Part shown: one piece after another, positions 32,689 to 41,075 of the stretch
Layout of the letters: the number at the start of each line of letters is the position of its first letter
How positions within the stretch are numbered: the first letter of the stretch is position 1
Origin: Gordonia polyisoprenivorans
Lineage (GTDB): Bacteria; Actinomycetota; Actinomycetes; Mycobacteriales; Mycobacteriaceae
Reading direction: 5' to 3'
Assembly: GCF_017654315.1 (NCBI RefSeq)
Contig: NZ_CP072203.1
Coordinates: forward strand, 4,650,001 to 4,714,000
DNA length: 64,000 nucleotides
The notes under the pieces: model-generated
What the model saw: only the letters and a program-made list of their open reading frames with translations
The model's database searches: none
Told to the model about the DNA's origin: nothing
Program-made: the position numbers and the translations under genes

Positions 32689-35279
32689 GTGGCCACTCCT
32701 TCGCGTTCGGTCGTTCGGCCGGTCCTCGGCTGCTGCGCCCGGAACCGCGGCATGTCCAGCAGCACCGGGACCTTGCGGTCGCCGGTGACCTCGCCGTCGG
32801 TGAACCGGATGGTCGGGTCGGGCACGTCCGGCGCGTTGACGAACGACACGAACCGCGACAACTTCTCCTCGTCGGCGAGCACCTCGGCCCACTCGTCACG
32901 GTATCCGGCGACGTGACGGTCCATTGCGGCCTCCAGTTCCGCCGCCAGGCCGAGGCTGTCCTCGCACACCACGGCTCGCAGATGATCGAGACCGCCATCG
33001 AGCGCCTCCAGCCACGGTGCCGTGCGCTGGAGCCGCTCGGCGGTGCGGATGTAGAACATCAGGTACCGATCAATGTAGGCGACCAGTGTCGCGTCATCCA
33101 CTCCGCCGGCCAGCAGTTGGGCGTGTTTCGGGCTCTGTCCACCATTGCCCGCCACGTACAGGTTCCAGCCGTTCTCGGTGGCGATCACCCCGACGTCCTT
33201 GCCACGTGCCTCGGCGCATTCTCGTGCGCACCCAGAGACCCCGAACTTCAGTTTGTGCGGCGATCGCAGACCGCGGTACCGCTTCTCGAGGAACACCGCC
33301 ATCCCGACCGAATCCTGCACGCCATATCGGCACCAGGATTGCCCCACACAGCTCTTCACCGTGCGCAGGCTCTTGCCGTAGGCGTGTCCCGACTCCATTC
33401 CTGCGTCGACGAGGCGCCGCCAGATCTGCGGCAACTGTTCGACCCGGGCGCCGAACATGTCGATCCGCTGGCCACCGGTGATCTTGGTGTACAGGTCGAA
33501 GTCGCGGGCGATCTCGCCGATGACGATCAATTGTTCGGCGGTGACCTCACCACCGGGCATCCGGGGCACGACCGAATAACTGCCGTTCTTCTGCAGGTTC
33601 GCCAGAAAATGGTCGTTGGTGTCCTGCAGCGCGGCCTGCTCACCGTCGAGGATGTGATCGCTCGAGGTCGACGCGAGGATGGAGGCGACCGTCGGTTTGC
33701 ACACCTCGCAGCCGGAGCCGGTTCCGTACCGGGCGATCAGCTCGGAGAACGTCCGGATACCGGTCACCGCAACGACTTCGAACAACTCCGACCGCGACTG
33801 GGTGAAGTGTTCACAGAGGGCCTTGCTCATCTCGACGCCGGAGGCCGCCAGCAGCGAGGCGATACTCGGTACGCAACCGCCGCAGGTGGTGCCCGCCGAG
33901 GTGCACGCCTTGACCGCGGCGATGTCGCAGGCGCCCTCGGTGATGGCCGAACAGATCGCTCCCTTGGACACCCCGTTGCACGAGCAGATCTCCGCGTCGT
34001 CGGGTAATGCGTCGAGACCGATGCCGGATTCCCCGGCCGCGGGGGCGATCAGTGCGGCGGGATCTCCCGGGATCTCGCGCCCCACCATGGGTTTGAGCGT
34101 GGCATAGGCCGATGCGTCGCCGACCAGGATCCCGCCGAGCAGGGTCCGTGCGTCGTCGGAGAGCACGATCTTCGCGTAGCGGCCGGCGAGCGGGTCGGAG
34201 TAGACGATCTCCAGCGCGTTGTCCGTCTCCCCCATGGCGTCACCGAAGCTCGCGACGTCGACGCCGAGCAGCTTCAACTTGGTCGACATGTCAGCACCGG
34301 CGAATGTCGCACTGCCGCCGAGGAGTTGGTCGGCGACGACGTCGGCGGTGCTGTATCCGGGGGCGACCAGACCGTAGCATCTCCCGTCGACCGCGGCGAC
34401 CTCGCCGACGGCATAGATGTCCGGGTCGGTGGTTCGGCACGCCGAGTCCACCAGCACGCCGCCGCGCTCCCCGACGGGAAGACCCGCCTCCCGGGCCACC
34501 GCGTCGCGAGGACGCACACCGGCGGAGAAGACGACCAGGGGGGCGTCGATCGTCGCCCCATCGCTCAGTGTCACCGTCAGCGACTCGCCGTCCGGAGCGT
34601 CGGCGATCGACGACGTACCCACCCCGGTGTGCACGTGCAACCCCAGGTCGGAGACCAGGTTCTGCAACACCGCCGCACCCCCGGCGTCGACCTGCATCGG
34701 CATGAGCCTCGGCGCGAACTCGACGACATGCGGCGTCATCCCCAGCAGCCGAAGGGCATTGGCGGCTTCCAGGCCGAGCAACCCGCCGCCCACCACCACA
34801 CCGGCGGCGCCGGGCGTCGAGGCCTCTGCGGCGCGCCGGATGCCGTCGAGATCGTCGAGGGTGCGGTAGACGAAACACCGGTCGTGGTCGTGACCGGCCA
34901 CCGGCGGCACAAAGGGGTATGAGCCGGTCGCAAACACCAGTGCGTCATAACCGATCTCGGCCCCCCGATCGGTGATCACCCGTTTCCCGCCCCGGTCGAT
35001 CGCGGTGACCGCCTCCCCCAGGTGTAGCTGCACCGCGTCGTCACCCGCATAGTCGTTGCCAGACAACGCCAACGATGACCGGTCCCACGCACCGATGTAG
35101 GACGACAATCCCACCCGGTCGTATGCGGCGTCGGCCTCTTCGGCGATCACCACCACGCGCCAGGTCCCCCCGTGATCGCGCTCTCGCAGCGACTGCACGA
35201 ACCGGTGTCCGACCATGCCGTGGCCGATCACCACGACGGTCCTCGATTTCGGCTGGAAATCTGTGCGGGAGTGCATCAT
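32685..35279 (-). CDS. nirB: NADH-dependent nitrite reductase large subunit NirB
   Basis: 864 residues, full length. Reduces nitrite to ammonium with six electrons. Domains in order: FAD/NADH oxidoreductase (VVVIGHGMVGHRFVQSL at the start, FATGSYPFVPPV, GVVVGGGLLGLEAANAL), a BFD-like [2Fe-2S] domain (CSCNGVSKGAICSAI, CTSAGTTCGGC), then sulfite/nitrite reductase ferredoxin-like and siroheme/[4Fe-4S] domains (CVGQSWCRYGVQDS, KLKFGVSGCARECAEARGKD). All cofactor cysteines are present. ATG 35279 overlaps the narK stop, and the gene is embedded in the narK-nirB-nirD-hemD-cbiX overlap chain. Confidence 0.96.
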   Translation of the reverse strand: MMHSRTDFQPKSRTVVVIGHGMVGHRFVQSLRERDHGGTWRVVVIAEEADAAYDRVGLSSYIGAWDRSSLALSGNDYAGDDAVQLHLGEAVTAIDRGGKRVITDRGAEIGYDALVFATGSYPFVPPVAGHDHDRCFVYRTLDDLDGIRRAAEASTPGAAGVVVGGGLLGLEAANALRLLGMTPHVVEFAPRLMPMQVDAGGAAVLQNLVSDLGLHVHTGVGTSSIADAPDGESLTVTLSDGATIDAPLVVFSAGVRPRDAVAREAGLPVGERGGVLVDSACRTTDPDIYAVGEVAAVDGRCYGLVAPGYSTADVVADQLLGGSATFAGADMSTKLKLLGVDVASFGDAMGETDNALEIVYSDPLAGRYAKIVLSDDARTLLGGILVGDASAYATLKPMVGREIPGDPAALIAPAAGESGIGLDALPDDAEICSCNGVSKGAICSAITEGACDIAAVKACTSAGTTCGGCVPSIASLLAASGVEMSKALCEHFTQSRSELFEVVAVTGIRTFSELIARYGTGSGCEVCKPTVASILASTSSDHILDGEQAALQDTNDHFLANLQKNGSYSVVPRMPGGEVTAEQLIVIGEIARDFDLYTKITGGQRIDMFGARVEQLPQIWRRLVDAGMESGHAYGKSLRTVKSCVGQSWCRYGVQDSVGMAVFLEKRYRGLRSPHKLKFGVSGCARECAEARGKDVGVIATENGWNLYVAGNGGQSPKHAQLLAGGVDDATLVAYIDRYLMFYIRTAERLQRTAPWLEALDGGLDHLRAVVCEDSLGLAAELEAAMDRHVAGYRDEWAEVLADEEKLSRFVSFVNAPDVPDPTIRFTDGEVTGDRKVPVLLDMPRFRAQQPRTGRTTEREGVAT

Positions 35280-36775
35280 CGGGCATCCACCGCCGGGGTG
35301 GCCGGGGCGACAGGAGTGGCGGGTGTGGTGTCGCCGATGCCACCGGCGTCGGCGACCTCAATGTCGCCGGTGTGGCGGAAGTGCGGATCGAGGACCACCT
35401 CGCGCCGGGCGTAGAACCACCAGGTGATCACCCCGGCCACCACGTAGAAGGCCATGAAGATCCAGAATGCCACCGTCGCCGAATGATTGGCCTTGTAGCT
35501 ACTGCGCAGGACGAGGTTGATCGCCACGCCCCCGAGTGCTCCGACGGCCCCGGCGATACCGATGAGAGCGCCCGACATCGACCGCGACCACAGCACCGCG
35601 GCACCTCCGCTGATCCCCGGCAGGGTCCGCGACTTGTGTTCGAAGATGGTCGGAATGATCTTGTACACCGAGCCGTTGGCGATGCCCGAGATCGCGAACA
35701 ACAGGATGAATCCGATGATGAATCCCGCCAGTTGCGCGGATTCGATCCGGTGGCCGGGATGTGAATCGGCGAAGGTTCCGGAGACGACCAGGATCACCGA
35801 GGAGGCGACCATCGCGACGAAGGACCACAGGGTCACCCGCCCACCACCGAACCGGTCGGCGAACTTTCCACCCAGCGGTCGGAACAACGAGCCGAGCAGC
35901 GGACCGATCCACGCGATCTGCGCGGCGGAAAGCGATGCGGCCGAGGCAGACTGACCCGACGACTGGAAGCTGAGGCTGAGTACCTGACTGAAGGCGAACG
36001 AGAAGCCGATGAACGAACCGAAGGTACCGATGTAGAGCACCGAGATCAGCCAGCTGTCGTAATGCTTGAGACAATCGATCATCGCCCGCCCGCTGGCGGT
36101 CTGGTGATCGAGGTTGTCCATGAAGATCGCCGCACCGACTCCCGCAACGGCAAGCGCGACAAGGTAGATCGCGCACAGGATCTCGGGTTTGTCACTTGCC
36201 AGCCAGATGACCAGCAGACCGATCAGCTGGACCGCCGGAACCCCGATGTTGCCGCCGCCGGCGTTGAGTCCCAACGCCCAGCCCTTGAGTCGCTGCGGGT
36301 AGAACGCGTTGATGTTGGTCATCGACGAGGCGAAGTTGCCGCCGCCGAAGCCGGTCAGCGCGGCCACCGCGAGGAACCAGCCGAAACCGAACTCTCCGGG
36401 GTTCATCATCAGCATCATCGTCAGACCGGTCGGGATCAGCAGGACCACGGCGGAGAAGATCGCCCAGTTGCGGCCGCCGAAGCGCGCGGTGGCCTGGGTG
36501 TAGGGCACGCGCAGACACGCGCCGACGAAGGTCGCCGTCGCCGCGATAACGAACTTCTGGTCGGCGTTGATGCCGTACTGCGGGCCCATGAACAGTGCCA
36601 TCACCGAGAACAGCGACCAGATCGAGAAGCCGATGTGCTCGCAGATCACCGACCACAGCAGATTGCGGCGGGCGATCGCGGCGTTGCCTGCGTCCCAGGC
36701 GTGCCGGTCTTCCGGATCCCAGTCGGTGATCGTGTGGTCTCTGCGCAGGTCGTGCAGGAGGGTCGAGAATGCCAT
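35276..36775 (-). CDS. narK: Nitrate/nitrite MFS transporter (NarK/NasA type)
   Basis: 499 residues from ATG 36775, which has GGGA six bases upstream; the frame is open to 36817. Twelve transmembrane helices with the nitrate signature motifs: GFGGGNFASSMTNINAFYP and later GIANGSVYKIIPTIF, the conserved arginines being in RVPYTQATARFGGRNW and LFRPLGGKFADRFGGG. Imports nitrate or exchanges it with nitrite, feeding NirBD. First gene of the operon; the ~160 bp upstream must hold the promoter, but I could not assign a GlnR or other operator. C-terminal ~35 residues are a Thr/Pro/Ala-rich tail. Confidence 0.94.
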   Translation of the reverse strand: MAFSTLLHDLRRDHTITDWDPEDRHAWDAGNAAIARRNLLWSVICEHIGFSIWSLFSVMALFMGPQYGINADQKFVIAATATFVGACLRVPYTQATARFGGRNWAIFSAVVLLIPTGLTMMLMMNPGEFGFGWFLAVAALTGFGGGNFASSMTNINAFYPQRLKGWALGLNAGGGNIGVPAVQLIGLLVIWLASDKPEILCAIYLVALAVAGVGAAIFMDNLDHQTASGRAMIDCLKHYDSWLISVLYIGTFGSFIGFSFAFSQVLSLSFQSSGQSASAASLSAAQIAWIGPLLGSLFRPLGGKFADRFGGGRVTLWSFVAMVASSVILVVSGTFADSHPGHRIESAQLAGFIIGFILLFAISGIANGSVYKIIPTIFEHKSRTLPGISGGAAVLWSRSMSGALIGIAGAVGALGGVAINLVLRSSYKANHSATVAFWIFMAFYVVAGVITWWFYARREVVLDPHFRHTGDIEVADAGGIGDTTPATPVAPATPAVDAR

Positions 36776-36941
36776 GTGGGTTCCCATCGGTCTCGGGTGG
36801 GCTGATGCCGTGACCACCGACGACGGCGTCGGTCGTTGGAACCAAAACTACGAAGCGCGTATTGCGCCGATTGTCACCGCAGTGACCGCGACGTCACGTT
36901 GTTCTCACATCTGTGCCAGTGGTCTGTGAGACCGGGCCGAC

Positions 36942-37136
36942 TCAGTCGCTGCTGGATCCCGAATCACCAGACCCCGAATCACTCGAGCCCGAATCACCTG
37001 ACCCCGAATCACTTCCGGCGGCCCAGCCGGGATAACTGTAGTACTCACCGTCGGGGTGCGGCCGGTCGCGGCGGATCTTGATGATCAGACCAATGACCAC
37101 GACGAGGATGATGAGGCCGGGTACGAGCAGATCCAT
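36942..37136 (-). CDS. Small single-pass membrane protein with Ser/Gly/Asp tail
   Basis: 64 residues. An N-terminal helix LLVPGLIILVVVIGLIIKI is followed by a short basic stretch (RRDRPHPDGEYYSYPGW) and a tail made of repeated D-S-G-S-G/S units with no large side chains. The signal-anchor plus acidic low-complexity tail would leave most of the protein on one side of the membrane. Not recognised. The repeated tail codons (CGAATCA-type 15-bp units at 36958-37013) indicate slippage-driven growth. Confidence 0.55.
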   Translation of the reverse strand: MDLLVPGLIILVVVIGLIIKIRRDRPHPDGEYYSYPGWAAGSDSGSGDSGSSDSGSGDSGSSSD

Positions 37137-37279
37137 CAGTGACGCCCTTCTGCCGGGTGTGTTCTTCGTGTGAGATCAGCCACGGTCAAGGATAGTCGAG
37201 CAACCCTTCCTGTCCCATGACAGAGAACCCTTCCCGATGGTCCAGGAACACCGTGCCCCACGCGCCGGACCTTCCTCCC

Positions 37280-37429
37280 GATGGTCGAGGTGCGAGACCC
37301 CTTCCCCGCCGATGGTCGAGGTGCGAGACCCCTTCCCCGCCGATGCTCGAGCACCCCTCCCCCGATGGTCGAACACCCTTCCCTCGATGGTCGAACACCC
37401 TTCCCTCGATGGTCGAGGCGCACGGCGCC
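37280..37429 (+). repeat. Short direct-repeat array (31-bp x3, then 22-bp x3)
   Basis: Units starting GATGGTCGAG occur at 37280, 37311 and 37342 (31-bp period, ending GAGACCCCTTCCCCGCC) and related units GATGGTCGAACACCCTTCCC at 37364, 37386 and 37408 (22-bp period). The core GATGGTCGAGGTG is shared with the larger palindromic repeats at 40.3-41.1 kb. No gene is supported between 37137 and 37580; this array and its flanks occupy that space. Confidence 0.85.
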
Positions 37430-37581
37430 CCAGGCGCCGGGCCTCGAGAACCGGCGAGATGACAGGTATCGCAACCACATCCATCAACTACAGCGAAAAC
37501 CGCTCCGTCTACCACACCCCACCGACAGAAAATTGGCGCCGAAACACGTTGTCCACAAGCAGAATTGATCGAAGACACCCC

Positions 37582-37609
37582 TTGCATCGAACATACTTTC
37601 CTGTAGACT
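37582..37609 (+). promoter_or_regulatory. Probable promoter of the DUF222/HNH gene
   Basis: TTGCAT (37582-37587), a 16-base spacer and TAGACT (37604-37609), 37 bases before the start codon, which itself follows a strong GGGGAGGGG ribosome-binding site. A local A+T-richer patch surrounds it. Confidence 0.55.
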
Positions 37610-37790
37610 GGAACCATCACACCGATCAGCCACCGGGGAGGGGCCCATGATCGAATCCCCCGCAACTCTCGACGTCAAAGATGTTGACGCCGAAGCAGTC
37701 TTCGCCACCATCGTCACCCAACTCAGCGACCTACAATGGAATCCGGACATGACCGGACCCTGAATCGCTCCGGGTTTGGTGCACACCTGG

Positions 37791-38693
37791 TTACTGGTGT
37801 GTCTCCACGGGTGTGGCGACAACTTGAGTGTAGTAGTTCCTTTCGGCTTCTATCGGTGGGATCCGTCCGAGACGGTGCATCAGTCGACGGGTGTTGTACC
37901 AGTGGACCCACCGGGCGGTGAGGTGCTCGACGTCGCCAACCCGACGTAATGAGCCGGTCCGAAACGGCGAATCCTCGCGTACCGCTTCGGTTTTGTACAA
38001 CCCGATCGTCGTTTCGGCTAACGCATTGTCATAGGCGTCGCCGACGGTGCCGATCGAGGCGAGGAGCCCCGATAACTCGAGAGTCTCCCCACACCGCACG
38101 GACGTGTATTGCGACCCGGCATCCGAGTGATGAATAGTGTTGCCCAACATCGGATTGCCCTCCTCCTCTCGCAGGTTGGCGGCGTGGCGGATCGCGGTCC
38201 GCACGAACCTGTCGGTCTTCGAGCGCGAGCATTCCCAGCCGACGATCCGGCCGGCGAACGCATCGATCACGAACGCCGTATACGCGAAGGAACCATCCGC
38301 CAGCGGCACATAGGTGAAGTCGGCCACCACCAGAACGTTCGGTGCGGGTACCGCGAATTGGCGTTTGACCAGATCCGCAGCCCGCGCCGCAGCCGGGTCA
38401 GCAACCGTAGTGCGAACCTTCCTGCGTCTGGTCACCCCGCGCCAGCCGTTGGCGCGCATCAGTCGCTCCACTGTGCACCGGGCCACTTCGATACCCTCAC
38501 GGCGCAGGTGAGCCCACATCTTCACCGCCCCGTACAGCGACTCTGGTGTGCGCTCACCGTCCGCGTCAGGCTCGTAGTAGCCGGCCAGCACCTCGGTGAT
38601 CGTGATGTCCCACAACGCCCGCTTCGACAGCGGCCGTGAGCGCCACGCATAGTAGGTTCTCGGGGAGATCGGTGCACCGTGCTCGGTGAGCAC
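37791..38693 (-). CDS. IS3-family transposase OrfB (DDE integrase core)
   Basis: 300 residues from GTG 38693; the frame continues upstream as ...VAFIAEHCARFGVAQICR, so in vivo it is probably made as an OrfAB fusion by frameshifting. An HTH_21-like N-terminal part (YGAVKMWAHLRREGIEVARC, then RRRKVRTTV) precedes the rve domain with D in VVADFTYVPL, D in HHSDAGSQYTS and E in DNALAETTIGLYK. The C-terminal W-Y-N-x-R-R-L-M-H-R-L-G segment is typical. Catalyses copy-out transposition. Confidence 0.95.
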   Translation of the reverse strand: MLTEHGAPISPRTYYAWRSRPLSKRALWDITITEVLAGYYEPDADGERTPESLYGAVKMWAHLRREGIEVARCTVERLMRANGWRGVTRRRKVRTTVADPAAARAADLVKRQFAVPAPNVLVVADFTYVPLADGSFAYTAFVIDAFAGRIVGWECSRSKTDRFVRTAIRHAANLREEEGNPMLGNTIHHSDAGSQYTSVRCGETLELSGLLASIGTVGDAYDNALAETTIGLYKTEAVREDSPFRTGSLRRVGDVEHLTARWVHWYNTRRLMHRLGRIPPIEAERNYYTQVVATPVETHQ

Positions 38694-38748
38694 ACGACAG
38701 ATCTGAGCGACCCCGAACCGAGCACAATGCTCGGCGATGAACGCGACA

Positions 38749-39060
38749 CTACCGATGTCGCGGGTCGCTCTCCCGCGCGAAGAAAGACGTTGCCGCTTTG
38801 AGGATTTCGACTGTCTCCTCCAGCTCGGACACCTTGCTTTTGAGCGCCCGCACCTCCGCAGCCTCTTCCCGAGTCACCCCCGGCTTGTCCCCGGAATCGA
38901 TCTCGTGTTGACGGACCCACTTCCGCAACGTCTCCGAGGTGATCTTCAACCGCTTTGCGGTCGCGGTGATCGCCGCCCACTCACTCGGATACTCCCCGCG
39001 ATGCTCAACGACCAACCGCACAGCCTTGGCCCGCGTCGCCTCGTCGTACTTCTTCGGCAT
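38749..39060 (-). CDS. IS3-family transposase OrfA (HTH, leucine zipper)
   Basis: 103 residues. An N-terminal helix-turn-helix (KYDEATRAKAVRLVVEH, TATAKRLKITSETLRKWVRQ) binds the inverted repeats; the C-terminal LKSKVSELEETVEILKAATS is a coiled coil for multimerisation. The end FFARESDPRHR overlaps the upstream extension of the orfB frame, where translational frameshifting would fuse the two. orfB is in a different frame, as expected for this family. Confidence 0.93.
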   Translation of the reverse strand: MPKKYDEATRAKAVRLVVEHRGEYPSEWAAITATAKRLKITSETLRKWVRQHEIDSGDKPGVTREEAAEVRALKSKVSELEETVEILKAATSFFARESDPRHR

Positions 39061-40354
39061 GATGCCAACCTTCCCTCACAAAGAGGTGTGCACCAAACCC
39101 GGGGATGTTCACCCCGAGCTTTCGGCGCAATGAAACAAGTCCTCCTGTTGCGGAACCTGGTTGATCACCACGCCACCACCCTCACCGGCGAACTGGACCG
39201 ACTGGGCGTCGCCGATCACAAAACCACCCGACTGCGGGAACTGTTGATCAGCATGGGTTTCGCACCCGCCGTCGCAGGTCGGTATGTGCGGATCTCGGCC
39301 ACCAGCGACATTGACCTGCTTTTGGCGCATGCCGCCGACGGGTCCATCTCGTCCGAACACACCGATGCCATCGTCCGCGGGTTGGCCCACATCGACACCC
39401 GCTCCCCCGAACCTTTGGACACCGTCCAACGGTGTGAGTTTCTGCGGAAACTGCTGTCCCACTATTTCGCTGGTTTCACCCCCGCCGAGATCAACCTCTA
39501 CGCACGGCAGTTGGGTAACGAGCTCGCCGCGGAGACTCCGGGTGGGTTACCTGCCGCCGAGGACAAGAAGATCAACTCCTACACCGACCGCATCACCGAC
39601 GACGGACGGCTGGAGATCTCGGCGAACCTCGACATCATCGCCGGTGAAAAGACCCGCACCCTGATGGAAACCTTGTCGGCTCCCAAGCCGCAGCCCGATG
39701 GGTCCCCGGATCCGCGGACGCCCGAACAGATCTGCGCTGCCGCGTTTGAGACGATCGTCGAACTTGCGGCACAAGGATTGGCGGACACCACCTTCTCGGC
39801 CAAACCGACCAACGGGTTGTTGTGGACGTGGTCGGCCGACAACCCGGCACTCGGTGGGGACCTGCAGAACATGGGAGCCATCACCGAAGCCACCGCCAAA
39901 ATGTTGTCGTGCGACACCACGATCACCAAGATCGTGCTCGACCCCAACGAGGTACCGCTCAGTGTTGGTGAAGAGAAACGCTTCTTCACCCCCGGACAAC
40001 GCAAAGCACTACTCGTCCGGGATCGCGGATGCATCAAATGCGGTGCCCACGCCGGACGATGCCAAGGACACCACCTCGTCCACTGGAGCAAGGGTGGTCC
40101 CACCGACCTCGACAACGGCTGCCTCCTCTGCACCAGCTGCCACGACGACGTCCACCACCACGGCTGGGACATCATCATGGGATTCGACCGACACCCCTGG
40201 CTGATCCCACCCGCTAGCATCGATCCGAAACGACGACCGATACCGTCCTATCACCGACGGACCATGCGACTCGACGACGCCGCAGCCTGATTCCCGCACC
40301 CGGCCCGGCCGGGACCGCATCTGATCTTTGAGAACTTCATAGCGAAATCCCCAC

Positions 40355-41070
40355 CCGATGGTCGAGGTGTCGTGCCCGCGGACCGGAAACCCCTTCGGCA
40401 CAAGGGGTCTCGAGGCTCGTCGCTAGCGCTCCTCGGCACCTCGACCACCGGGATGGGACGGCCATCGGGCACGAAACCCGGGGTGGGAACGCCCCCCGAT
40501 GGTCGAGGTGTGAGCCGCGTGCGGCGAGCCTCGAGACCACCTGAGCCGACGCTGGATTCGAACCACCGTGCACCGGAAACCCATCGGCACAAGCGGTCTC
40601 GAGGCTCGTCGCTAGCGCTCCTCGGCACCTCGACCACCGAGATGGGACGGCCATCGGGCACGAAACCCGGGGTGGGAACGCCCCCCGATGGTCGAGGTGT
40701 GAGCCGCGTGCGGCGAGCCTCGAGACCACCTGAGCCGACGCTGGATTCGAACCACCGTGCACCGGAAACCCATCGGCACGAGCGGTCTCGAGGCTCGTCG
40801 CTAGCGCTCCTCGGCACCTCGACCACCGGGATAGGAAAGGCCGTCGGGTGGGATGGAGCGTCGGGTGGGAAGGGTCGCCGGGCGGGAAGGGCGGAGCATC
40901 CTTCGAATCATCGCCTTCCCCCGATGGTCGAGGTGCGAGCGGCGCGCGGCGAGCCTCGAGACCGCTTGCAGCAGTGCGGGAACCGAACCACCGTGGACCG
41001 GAAGCCGCTCAGCACAAGGGGTCTCGAGGCTCGTCGCAGGCGCTCCTCGGCACCTCGACCACCGGGATGG
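40355..41070 (+). repeat. Array of Gordonia-type palindromic intergenic repeats
   Basis: Alternating copies of GGTCTCGAGGCTCGTCGC... CTCGGCACCTCGACC and its inverted relative GATGGTCGAGGTG...GCGAGCCTCGAGACC fill the whole ~780-bp gap between the HNH gene and the TIGR02569 gene. Direct copies start at 40406, 40595, 40784 and ~41019; inverted copies lie near 40359 (partial), 40499, 40688 and 40923. Facing copies could form long hairpins. No gene is supported here; open frames through it reflect the repeat. Confidence 0.9.
40406..40783 (+). repeat. 189-bp tandem duplication within the palindromic array
   Basis: Unit 1 is 40406-40594, unit 2 is 40595-40783, and a third copy begins at 40784 and breaks off near 40835. 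I find only two differences between units 1 and 2 (ccgGgatg/ccgAgatg and gcacAagc/gcacGagc). Each unit holds one direct and one inverted palindromic repeat, so the duplication doubled a complete hairpin module. Confidence 0.93.
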
Positions 41071-41075
41071 GACGA

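Larger units (their letters stand above)
37761..39111 (-). mobile_element. IS3-family insertion sequence, complete
   Basis: 1351 bp bounded by TGAA...TTCA ends with imperfect terminal inverted repeats; the conserved part of each is CCGGGTTTGGTGCACACC (left 37770-37787, right complement 39085-39102). Flanked by the 3-bp direct repeat CCC (37758-37760 and 39112-39114). It carries orfA and orfB on the minus strand. Intact ends, intact catalytic residues and exact target duplication point to a recent, possibly still active insertion, into the DUF222/HNH gene. Confidence 0.95.
37647..40290 (+). pseudogene. DUF222/HNH endonuclease-domain gene split by an IS3-family insertion
   Basis: The 5' part (37647-37760) encodes 38 residues beginning MIESPATLDVKDVDAEAVFA; the 3' part resumes at 39115 and runs to 40290. 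Deleting the IS and one copy of the CCC target duplication joins GGA-CCC to CGA-GCT in frame, giving 429 residues, a normal length. The 3' part carries the DUF222 helical region (LVDHHATTLTGELDRLG onwards) and a C-terminal HNH domain (CIKCGAHAGRCQGHHLVHW, DNGCLLCTSCHDDVHHHGW) with zinc cysteines and catalytic histidines intact. Such genes are multicopy and mobile in Gordonia and mycobacteria; nuclease function is assumed from HNH. ATG 39130 could still start a 386-residue fragment. Confidence 0.93.

Noticed and set aside
36776..36941. GlnR-type operator upstream of narK
   Set aside because: I looked for paired AC/GT-type half-sites and found nothing convincing.
37280..37429. CRISPR array suspected from regular repeats
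   Set aside because: There are no unique spacers between the units, the period changes from 31 to 22 bp, and no cas genes are present.
38749..38760. Different reading frames of orfA and orfB taken as a broken transposase
   Set aside because: Two overlapping frames joined by translational frameshifting are normal for IS3-family elements, and all catalytic residues are intact.
40406..40835. CRISPR or protein repeat domain suspected from the 189-bp period, because frames stay open on both strands
   Set aside because: The period is a multiple of three, so open frames are trivial; the sequence is a palindromic DNA repeat with no recognisable protein and no start context.
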